DNA of 64,000 bases from Kistimonas asteriae (lineage in GTDB: Bacteria; Pseudomonadota; Gammaproteobacteria; Pseudomonadales; Endozoicomonadaceae): positions 101,924 through 165,923 of the forward strand of contig NZ_JAEVHF010000013.1 of assembly GCF_018263925.1 (NCBI RefSeq). Direction: 5' to 3'. The position numbers and the translations under genes are program-made. The notes below the pieces were generated by a model, which was given only the letters and a program-made list of their open reading frames with translations, was not told the origin of the DNA and did not search any database. This document shows, piece after piece, positions 58,022 to 64,000 of the stretch. The first letter of the stretch is position 1. Every line of letters starts with the position of its first letter.

Positions 58022-58528
58022 TTAAGCGGAGCGATCCAGCACCAGGTAGCTGTAACCCATGGCATCCTCGTCATCGACCACGAGGTCTTCCCGCAGGGTT
58101 TCCTGCCATTCGGCCGGGTCCAGTTCCGGGAAGAAGGCATCGCCGTCAAAGCTGCGGTGTACGCGGGTCAGGTAAAGGCGTTCGGCTTTCGGCAGGGCTT
58201 CACGGTAGATCTGCTCACCGCCGATGATCATGAGCTCTTCGCAACCGTTGATCAACGCCACATCTTCCGCCAGCGAGATTGCTTCATCCAGGCTGTAGAC
58301 CACGGAAATCCCTTCCCGCTGATAATCACGGTCACGGGTGATCACGATGTTGGCGCGCCCCGGCAACGGCTTGCGCAGGGAATCAAAGGTCTTGCGCCCC
58401 ATGATGATAGGCTTGCCCATGGTGACCGCCTTGAAATAACGGAGGTCACCCGGCAGGTACCAGGGCAGTTTGTTGTTTATGCCGATAGCGTTGTTTTCCG
58501 CCACCGCAGCAATCATGGCCAGTTTCAT
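58022..58528 (-). CDS. folA: Dihydrofolate reductase
   Basis: Reduces dihydrofolate to tetrahydrofolate with NADPH. The 168-residue enzyme has AAVAENNAIGINNKLPWYLP with the Trp-Tyr/Leu substrate region, the catalytic Asp of GDLRYFK, and IMGRKTFDSL for cofactor binding. It follows thiI on the same strand after 33 bases. Confidence 0.95.
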   Translation of the reverse strand: MKLAMIAAVAENNAIGINNKLPWYLPGDLRYFKAVTMGKPIIMGRKTFDSLRKPLPGRANIVITRDRDYQREGISVVYSLDEAISLAEDVALINGCEELMIIGGEQIYREALPKAERLYLTRVHRSFDGDAFFPELDPAEWQETLREDLVVDDEDAMGYSYLVLDRSA

Positions 58529-58561
58529 TGGTCTGTTGTCCCCCAGGAAATCACTGCCACA

Positions 58562-60013
58562 TCAGGGCTGGTAAACGCCTACATTATCATGACCGGCGTC
58601 GCGCAGGTGCATGGCATGCAACTGGCTCATGACACCTTTCTCGCAGTAGAGCAGGTAATGGTTGTTGCGATCCAGTTCCGGGAAGCGGGTCGCCAGCTGG
58701 TAGAAAGGCATGGTCAGCACGTCGTGGCCGGGCAGCGTGAAGGGTTTGATCTCTTCTTCGGTCGGGTGACGAATATCAATGATGACTTCGTTCGTGCCGA
58801 CTTCGCGAACCACCTCAACCTCTTCACGGGTCAGGTCATCCGACACAATATCATGCACGGACACATTGCGACGGTTCTGTACGGCCGCATCAATCACGGA
58901 GAAATCAAAATTGTTTTCTTCGAAAACAATGCGCTCCGGCTTGGCGCAGGTGGTTGGGTTCTTGGAGATCACCGCGCAGTATTCCGGAATATTCTTGGCG
59001 AACTCCTCGGTGCCGATACGCGCCGCCGTATTAATAATGTCCTGCTTGTCCATGGCGATCAGCGGGCGCAGCACCAGCATGTCCGTCACGGAATCAATCA
59101 CCGCCAGGTTATGCAGCGTCTGGCTGGAGACCTGGGCAATGGCTTCACCGGTCACCAGTGCCTGAATTTTCATTTCTTTTGCGACGGCTGTCGCGGCGCG
59201 CAGCATCATCCGCTTGAGCACCACGCCCATCTGGGAATTATCAACCTTGGTCAGAATCTCTTCCACCACGCCTTCAAAGGGAATGGTGACAAAGCGTACC
59301 CGATGCGAAGCGCTGTACTTGCTCCAGAGGTAGTAAGCGACTTCCTTCACCGCCAGCTCATGGGCATGGCCGCCGAGATTAAAAAAGCAGAAATGGGTGT
59401 TCATGCCCCGACGCGCGGTCAGGAAGCTGGACACCGTGGAATCGAATCCGCCGGAGATCAGCGACAACACCGGCTCCTGGGTTCCCATCGGGTAACCGCC
59501 CAGACCATCCAGACGACGCTGCACCATAAAGTAGCGGTTATGTTTGATTTCCAGCTCAACGCGGACATCCGGATTTTTCAGCTTAACGCCCGCCGACTCC
59601 ACACGCTCCAGCAACCCGGCGCCGAGGAACCGTTCCACATCAATCGAGGTGAACGTATGGCTGCCGGAACGGTGCACCCGCACGGCGAAGGTTTTCCCCG
59701 CCAGCGCGCCGGACCAGGCCGCCACGGTTTTCTCCAGGATGTCGTCAAAATCCGTCAGCGGGAATTCCGCCACTTCCAGCACCTGGTGAATGCCGGAAAT
59801 GCAGCAGAGGCGTTCCGCCAGCTGCTCAATATCCTGCCGGTCAGTCAGCTGGGTTTCCACGTGAATGACATCCCAGGTGCCCGTCGCCGTCACCTGTTCA
59901 TCCAGCGGTTTACAGACCGTGCGGATATTGCGGCGCAACTGTTTCACAAACCGTTTGCGGACCGGTGAACTTTTAATGGTGATTTCGGGGAACAGTTTGA
60001 CAATAAACTTCAT
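58562..60013 (-). CDS. thiI: tRNA 4-thiouridine synthase / thiamine sulfurtransferase
   Basis: Thiolates uridine-8 of tRNAs and supplies sulfur for the thiazole of thiamine. The 483-residue protein starts with an NFLD/THUMP tRNA-binding region (KLFPEITIKSSPVRKRF). The PP-loop LISGGFDSTVSSFL activates the tRNA, and a C-terminal rhodanese domain carries the catalytic Cys in YCEKGVMS. Length and domain order match the gammaproteobacterial long form. It diverges from glnA. Confidence 0.96.
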   Translation of the reverse strand: MKFIVKLFPEITIKSSPVRKRFVKQLRRNIRTVCKPLDEQVTATGTWDVIHVETQLTDRQDIEQLAERLCCISGIHQVLEVAEFPLTDFDDILEKTVAAWSGALAGKTFAVRVHRSGSHTFTSIDVERFLGAGLLERVESAGVKLKNPDVRVELEIKHNRYFMVQRRLDGLGGYPMGTQEPVLSLISGGFDSTVSSFLTARRGMNTHFCFFNLGGHAHELAVKEVAYYLWSKYSASHRVRFVTIPFEGVVEEILTKVDNSQMGVVLKRMMLRAATAVAKEMKIQALVTGEAIAQVSSQTLHNLAVIDSVTDMLVLRPLIAMDKQDIINTAARIGTEEFAKNIPEYCAVISKNPTTCAKPERIVFEENNFDFSVIDAAVQNRRNVSVHDIVSDDLTREEVEVVREVGTNEVIIDIRHPTEEEIKPFTLPGHDVLTMPFYQLATRFPELDRNNHYLLYCEKGVMSQLHAMHLRDAGHDNVGVYQP

Positions 60014-60300
60014 CAGGGAGTCTTCAGTAGTGGGTGCGCGTTTTCAGTGCCTGTGAAAACAGCATCGGCAGGCGATCAGGGAATGGAGAAAGGCGATGCA
60101 TGGTTAATACCCCCGCATAGTAAATACCCCCGCTGAAATTTTCCAGCTTTCAGACATTTCGGGGTTCGATTAAAGGGTGTAGACTGACTTCCGCTTGCCT
60201 GCGCAACGGTTTTCCCTTATGCCCCCACGCCCTGCTTCGGGTCACACGGGGGGACGGAAAAACCGACCGCGCACCAGTTCAGGTCAACAGAATAAAAAGA

Positions 60301-60317
60301 TGCACCGTTTTGGTTCA
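60301..60317 (+). promoter_or_regulatory. NtrC-like binding site upstream of glnA
   Basis: TGCACCGTTTTGGTTCA matches the NtrC consensus (TGCACCA, three bases, TGGTGCA) at all but two positions. It lies about 90 bases upstream of the sigma-54 promoter, where NtrC enhancers act. Confidence 0.6.
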
Positions 60318-60391
60318 CGCAGCAATAACAAAACGCCCGGGAACCGCCGATGCACCCTTTAAAGACACGGACTGCGCGGCAAACACCAAAC

Positions 60392-60407
60392 TGGCACACG
60401 CCTTGCT
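60392..60407 (+). promoter_or_regulatory. Sigma-54 promoter of glnA
   Basis: TGGCACACGCCTTGCT contains the -24 GG and -12 GC with exact 12-base spacing and the flanking TGGCAC and TTGCT of the RpoN consensus. Transcription should start near 60418, about 115 bases before glnA, as expected for nitrogen control by NtrC. Confidence 0.85.
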
Positions 60408-60531
60408 AAAGCCAGTGCGAGCCTGGTTCGGACTGATTTAGCACGCTGTGTTGCCAACGGAACGAACAGACGCATACCGCTCGAGACCCGATCCGGACAC
60501 TAGCGGTCGAGATAACCCCGGAGGAATAATA

Positions 60532-61938
60532 ATGTCTGCCAAGACCACTGCCCTGATCAAGGAACACGACGTTAAGTGGGTTGACCTGCGCTTCACCGAC
60601 AGCCGAGGTAAAGAACAGCACGTCTCCATGCCCATCAGCGAGATTGATAGCGAGTTTTTCGAAGTCGGCAAAATGTTTGATGGTTCATCCATCGCCGGCT
60701 GGAAAGGCATCAACGAATCCGACATGATCCTGATGCCCGATGACGACAGCGCCGTGGTTGACCCTTTCACCGAAGAGCCGACCCTGAACCTGCGCTGCGA
60801 CATCGTTGAGCCCGCCACCATGCAGGGTTATGAGCGTGACCCACGTTCTGTTGCCCGTCGTGCGGAAGAGTACCTGAAGTCCACCGGCGTGGCCGACACC
60901 GCGTTCTTCGGCCCTGAGCCCGAGTTCTTTGTCTTTGACGACGTGAAGTGGAACATCGACATTTCCGGCGCATCCTACGAAGTGAACTCTGAAGAAGCGG
61001 CCTGGTCCTCCAACAAGCAGTTCGAAAGCGGCAACACCGGCCACCGTCCGAAGATCAAAGGCGGTTACTTCCCGGTTCCTCCGGTCGACTCCCTGCACGA
61101 CCTCCGTGCCGCCATGTGCCAGGCCATGGAAGCCATGGGCGTAGGCGTTGAAGTGCACCACCACGAAGTCGGCACCGCTGGCCAGTGTGAGATCGGCACC
61201 CGCTTCAACACCCTGGTGCGCAAGGCGGACGAAGTGCAGATCCTCAAGTACTGTGTTCACAACGTGGCCCACGCCTACGGCAAGACCGCAACCTTCATGC
61301 CCAAGCCCCTGGTTGGCGACAACGGCAGCGGCATGCACGTACACATGTCCCTGAGCAAGGACGGCAACAACCTGTTCGCCGGTGACGACTATGCCGGCCT
61401 GAGCGAAACCGCCCTGTATTACATCGGTGGTGTCATCAAGCATGCCAAGGCCCTGAACGCGTTCACCAACGCTTCCACCAACGCCTACAAGCGTCTGGTA
61501 CCCGGCTTCGAAGCCCCGGTTATGCTGGCCTACTCTGCCCGCAACCGTTCCGCCTCGATCCGGATTCCTTACGTGAACAGCCCGAAAGCCCGCCGTATCG
61601 AAGTGCGCTTCCCTGATCCGACTGCCAACCCTTACCTGGCCTTTGCCGCCCTGATGATGGCTGGTCTGGACGGTATCAAGAACAAGCTGCACCCCGGCGA
61701 TGCCGCGGACAAGGATCTGTACGACCTGCCGCCGGAAGAAGCCGCCGAGATCCCGACCGTTGCCGCCAGCTTCGAAGAAGCCCTGAACGCACTGGATGCA
61801 GATCGCGCCTTCCTGACCGAAGGTGGCGTCTTCACTGACGACATGATCGACGGTTACCTCGAGCTGAAGCGTGATGAGTGCATCACTGTGGCTCAGACTA
61901 CGCATCCGGTTGAGTTTGATCTGTACTACAGCGTGTAA
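60532..61938 (+). CDS. glnA: Glutamine synthetase, type I
   Basis: Assimilates ammonium by making glutamine from glutamate. The 468-residue protein is the GSI-beta type; the adenylylation tyrosine is in [10 protein letters not shown] near residue 397. The N-terminal [11 protein letters not shown] and the metal/ATP-site [15 protein letters not shown] and [10 protein letters not shown] are present. ATG 60532 has GGAGG upstream. Transcription is likely NtrC and sigma-54 dependent. A strong terminator follows. glnL and glnG are not in the window. Confidence 0.97.
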   Translation: MSAKTTALIKEHDVKWVDLRFTDSRGKEQHVSMPISEIDSEFFEVGKMFDGSSIAGWKGINESDMILMPDDDSAVVDPFTEEPTLNLRCDIVEPATMQGYERDPRSVARRAEEYLKSTGVADTAFFGPEPEFFVFDDVKWNIDISGASYEVNSEEAAWSSNKQFESGNTGHRPKIKGGYFPVPPVDSLHDLRAAMCQAMEAMGVGVEVHHHEVGTAGQCEIGTRFNTLVRKADEVQILKYCVHNVAHAYGKTATFMPKPLVGDNGSGMHVHMSLSKDGNNLFAGDDYAGLSETALYYIGGVIKHAKALNAFTNASTNAYKRLVPGFEAPVMLAYSARNRSASIRIPYVNSPKARRIEVRFPDPTANPYLAFAALMMAGLDGIKNKLHPGDAADKDLYDLPPEEAAEIPTVAASFEEALNALDADRAFLTEGGVFTDDMIDGYLELKRDECITVAQTTHPVEFDLYYSV

Positions 61939-61969
61939 GCGCTTTGTAGACAGCGAAAGCTAACAAAGG

Positions 61970-61997
61970 AAAGGGCCCTGATTGGGGCCCTTTTTTT
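61970..61997 (+). terminator. Terminator after glnA
   Basis: AAGGGCCC and GGGCCCTT form a GC-rich stem around TGATTG, followed by a run of seven T's. Confidence 0.92.
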
Positions 61998-62296
61998 ATG
62001 CTTCATTGAAAACAGAGTCGATACGGGTTCGACGACATATGACTTTCAGTTAATATTGCGGCTCCGGTTCTGATAGCAAGCGTGGCTTGATAGAAAACGT
62101 TGACAACATTCCCACCTGTGCCCTTCCGACAATGGCTGTATGTGTTGGTGGGCGGTAGCGTGGTGCAACAAAAGACATCTGCCGGACATGCTATGGAGTA
62201 AACCTGGGTGATAGGACGGATCCTCAGTCTTCGAACAGCCACTTTCAACTGGCAGCAGTGGAGCGAATGGTTAAGTGATGCCGTGAGCATTGACGT
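61998..62296. other. Unassigned sequence between glnA terminator and intI
   Basis: I cannot support a protein gene here; the frame on the minus strand (62003-62290) has no ribosome binding site and no family resemblance. The plus strand has short complementary patches and a GAGTAAACCTGGG / TTCGAACAGCC pair that vaguely recalls conserved group II intron text, which I cannot confirm. Confidence 0.3.
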
Positions 62297-63256
62297 TCAT
62301 ATACGATCCAAAGGGCTTTTGACTGCGAATCCTCCCCGGTTAAGTACATGGGTGTAGATCTGAGTCGTTTTCAGGTCTTTATGACCGAGTAACTCCTGCA
62401 CAGTGCGGATATCATAACCATCATCCAGTAAATGCGTGGCAAAGGAATGGCGTAATGTATGACAGCTCGCTTTTTTAGCGATGCCGGCCTGTTTTATCGC
62501 CCTCTTCACTGCCCGTTGAAGGGTGCTGTCATCCAGATGATGGCGGTGCTCCCGGCCACTGCGAGGGTCAACTGAGCGTTTACAGGAACAAAAGAAATAC
62601 TGCCAGTGGAAGCTGGCCGCTTCCTCCGGATACTTACGAGCCAGGGCATCTGGCATCCAAACTGTGCCAAAACCCGCTTCCTGATCAGCACAGTGATAAT
62701 GCCTGACCTCCCTGATGCGTAATTCGATGGCGGGTATCAGAGGCTCAGGGAGAACCGTCACACGATCTTTAGCGCCCTTGCCATTTCGAACGATGATCGC
62801 CTTACGGTAAAAATCAATATCCTTGATACGTAAACGTAAGCACTCCATCAAGCGCAGGCCGGCTCCGTACATCAGTTGAACAGGCAGCCTGTAAGCGGGT
62901 GTGATGACCTCCAGCAACTTTCTGATTTCATCACGCTCAAAAACAACCGGTATTTTCTGTGACGGTTTGGCCCGGGCAAAACGACTGACATCCCCCAGTT
63001 TCTTACCCAGCACATGGACATAGAGAAAATTGAGCGCATTTAGCGCCTGGTTCTGAGTTGCAGAAGCGACCTGCCGTTTTACGGCGAGATAAGTCAGAAA
63101 CTGCACCACATGATCCGCCTCCAGTTCACGAGGGTGCTTCAGGTTGTGAAACCGAATGTAGTATTTAATCCAGTAGCAATAGGCTTGCTCAGTACAATAG
63201 CTATAGCGCTTTACTCTGAGCGAATTTCGAACAACTTCCATAAATCGAATAGACAT
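62297..63256 (-). CDS. intI: Integron integrase (IntI-type tyrosine recombinase)
   Basis: Catalyses site-specific recombination between attI and attC sites of gene cassettes. The catalytic residues are visible: Arg in GAGLRLMECLRLRIKD, His-x-x-Arg in CHTLRHSFATHLL, and the His/Tyr in LLGHKDLKTTQIYTH. The IntI-specific insert is present as ALARKYPEEAASFHWQYFF before the second catalytic block, distinguishing it from XerC/D. It is about 319 residues and intact. The start at 63256 aligns with other IntI N termini (SIRFMEVVRNSLR). It is oriented away from the attI and cassette region, the classic integron layout. Confidence 0.93.
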   Translation of the reverse strand: MSIRFMEVVRNSLRVKRYSYCTEQAYCYWIKYYIRFHNLKHPRELEADHVVQFLTYLAVKRQVASATQNQALNALNFLYVHVLGKKLGDVSRFARAKPSQKIPVVFERDEIRKLLEVITPAYRLPVQLMYGAGLRLMECLRLRIKDIDFYRKAIIVRNGKGAKDRVTVLPEPLIPAIELRIREVRHYHCADQEAGFGTVWMPDALARKYPEEAASFHWQYFFCSCKRSVDPRSGREHRHHLDDSTLQRAVKRAIKQAGIAKKASCHTLRHSFATHLLDDGYDIRTVQELLGHKDLKTTQIYTHVLNRGGFAVKSPLDRI

Positions 63257-63405
63257 GCACACAACCAAACACTGTTTGTTTGCCCAGTAGTATTAGCAAG
63301 ATTCTGGAAAAAACAAAATAATTTTCAAGAAATATTGGAGCCATAGTTAAATGTCACTTTTTTCACATTTATATTCAACAAGTTACAACTTTACACTGGC
63401 AAACT

Positions 63406-63502
63406 AATATGACTCAGATGAGTTCATAAGAAAGGTTTTTTAGTAATATTTCTCAGGTGAGTTCAATATCTAATATTACTCGCTTGAGGTGTAATAGCTG
63501 TT
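63406..63502 (+). other. Candidate attI recombination site
   Basis: Just upstream of intI lie three related 22-base direct repeats starting with AATAT at 63406, 63445 and 63472. Each is centred on CTC-NNN-TGAG. They resemble the accessory integrase sites of known attI regions. The proposed crossover is G/TT at 63500, in AGCTGTTATGAA, directly before the first cassette. attI sequences are poorly conserved, so this rests on position and repeats. Confidence 0.6.
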
Positions 63503-63518
63503 ATGAATCTTCAGAGAA

Positions 63519-63773
63519 ATGAGTAGAGATCCGAAAATCATCAGTCAGATACCAGAAAGGTTTCTAGGAGTATTCATCGCGATTTTTTGTGTCGCATCGT
63601 TATACTTCGAAGATCTACTAATTTGTACTCCGAGGTTGGGTATATCTTGCGAAATCTCTAAAGCTGATCAGCCCGTAATATACTGGCTTGTCTTATCTGT
63701 ATTGATACTGATTAGTGTTGCTGTCATCAAAAGATCGTTTCATGATCCGGCAAAGAAATACCATAGAGATTGA
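63519..63773 (+). CDS. First integron cassette gene: small two-helix membrane protein
   Basis: An 84-residue protein beginning 18 bases after the cassette boundary and ending 17 bases before attC, the compact spacing typical of cassette genes. It has two hydrophobic helices (FLGVFIAIFCVASLYF and VIYWLVLSVLILISVAVI) joined by a loop with two cysteines (CTPRLGISCE), and a basic tail (KRSFHDPAKKYHRD). It is AT-rich compared with the chromosome. I recognise no family; a membrane-acting immunity, toxin or defence role is only a guess. Confidence 0.75.
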   Translation: MSRDPKIISQIPERFLGVFIAIFCVASLYFEDLLICTPRLGISCEISKADQPVIYWLVLSVLILISVAVIKRSFHDPAKKYHRD

Positions 63774-63789
63774 AATAGTGGTTAAAATT

Positions 63790-63880
63790 CATAACAAGCG
63801 GCTGTTATCGCCCCTTCGGGGCTGGGACTGCCTTTCCGCTGCTTCGCAGCTCCAAGTCAGCCCCAAAGCCGGGCGTTGAG
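63790..63880 (+). other. attC site of the first integron cassette
   Basis: The element begins CATAACAAGCGGCTG and ends AGCCGGGCGTTGAG, with matching outer boxes and the G/TT crossover at 63875. Between them are internal complementary arms (GGGGCTGGGACTG against CAAGTCAGCCCC). This is the structure of attC (59-base element) sites and is close in style to Vibrio-type repeats. It closes a cassette of about 375 bases (63501-63875). Confidence 0.85.
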
Positions 63881-63972
63881 TCTGTAGAAAAACGTCTGGA
63901 AGCACTGGCAGTCCCCGGCATAGCAGATATCCTTTAGAAATCTGCCCCAGAGTTCTATTTCGAGCCTCGCCA

Positions 63973-64000
63973 TGCCTCGCTTCAAGCCGTACGACACTCG
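63973..64000 (+). CDS. Possible start of an IS1182-like transposase (runs off window end)
   Basis: The last 28 bases read MPRFKPYDT from an ATG. This opening resembles the N terminus of IS1182-family transposases as I remember it. Only nine codons are visible and no terminal repeat can be confirmed, so this is a lead rather than an assignment. The inverted GCAGAT/ATCTGC at about 63926-63948 might belong to the element end. Confidence 0.3.

Larger units (their letters stand above)
60014..60531 (+). promoter_or_regulatory. Divergent thiI-glnA control region
   Basis: No gene is supported in this ~520-base gap. It contains an imperfect direct repeat (TAATACCCCCGC and TAAATACCCCCGC near 60105-60133) of unknown meaning, an NtrC-like site and a sigma-54 promoter (listed separately), and GGAGG just before glnA. 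Confidence 0.5.

Noticed and set aside
57851..59968. Very long open frame (705 codons) on the plus strand opposite folA and thiI
   Set aside because: It is the antisense of two well-supported genes, has a compositional His/Gln/Gly bias typical of reverse-frame shadows, and shows no family motif.
60685..61905. 406-codon open frame antisense to glnA
   Set aside because: A shadow of a highly conserved glutamine synthetase gene.
62003..62290. 95-codon frame downstream of intI
   Set aside because: No ribosome binding site, no hydrophobic or domain pattern, and Thr/Cys/Ser content typical of random translation.
63406..63495. Palindromic CTCA-TGAG cores as LexA boxes
   Set aside because: They lack the CTGT-N8-ACAG pattern of the gammaproteobacterial LexA box, although SOS control of intI is common elsewhere.

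Overview
The window reads as chromosome of a gammaproteobacterium, most likely an oceanospirillalean relative of the Endozoicomonas group. That placement is inferred from gene content and order: a hemA-prfA-prmC-moeB block, a holD-like gene before rimI, argO/argP, an EstA-type GDSL autotransporter, and scattered AT-rich orphan genes of the kind animal-associated bacteria carry. The sequence alone does not prove genus. Most genes are moderately GC-rich housekeeping or metabolic genes. Several orphan genes are visibly AT-rich and look acquired. I saw no rRNA, tRNA, CRISPR array or replication origin.

Layout. 1-8.3 kb: tail of a divergent TPR lipoprotein gene, then hemA-prfA-prmC-moeB, a puuE-like deacetylase with a frameshifting 14-bp duplication near its end, nhaA and hemH. 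8.4-18.8 kb: a YajG-like lipoprotein, an orphan protein with an internal repeat, leuA, holD-like/rimI, an anchored 5'-nucleotidase-type phosphoesterase, beta-carbonic anhydrase, a small outer-membrane barrel and an exported discoidin/glutamine-amidotransferase-like fusion. 18.8-27 kb: an EmrA/EmrB/FUSC export operon, a POT peptide transporter, a YbaK-type deacylase gene overlapping argO, divergent argP, and a TSUP permease. 27.2-28.6 kb: a broken gene, a long inverted repeat and an AT-rich orphan gene whose product has a nuclear-localisation-like basic motif.

28.8-37.1 kb: prfC, then a DMSO-reductase-type locus (TorD-like chaperone, NapF-like ferredoxin, dmsABC). An AT-rich gene on the opposite strand lies between napF and dmsA and appears split by a -1 frameshift at an A9 tract. 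37.3-42.6 kb: a LysR regulator divergent from an NAD(P)-binding protein, two tandem two-domain SnoaL-like paralogues and another AT-rich orphan. 42.9-49.2 kb: mobA-moaBCDE-modABC-moeA, a molybdate uptake and molybdopterin cofactor cluster that can supply the DMSO reductase; moaA is not in the window.

49.2-62 kb: a GDSL autotransporter behind a promoter-like region with three exact 11-bp-spaced repeats, argE, argA, a small exported protein, an 809-residue unknown protein with hydrophobic segments, folA, thiI and glnA. glnA is preceded by a good sigma-54 promoter and an NtrC-like site. 62.3-64 kb: the start of a chromosomal integron. It comprises an intact intI on the minus strand, a candidate attI with three direct repeats, a first cassette with a small two-helix membrane protein, its attC site, and then what may be the first codons of a transposase running off the end.

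The most interesting signals are the integron platform and its novel cassette, the frameshifted gene inside the dms locus, the recurring AT-rich effector-like orphans, the duplication-driven change of the PuuE C terminus, and the 11-bp repeat array ahead of the autotransporter.
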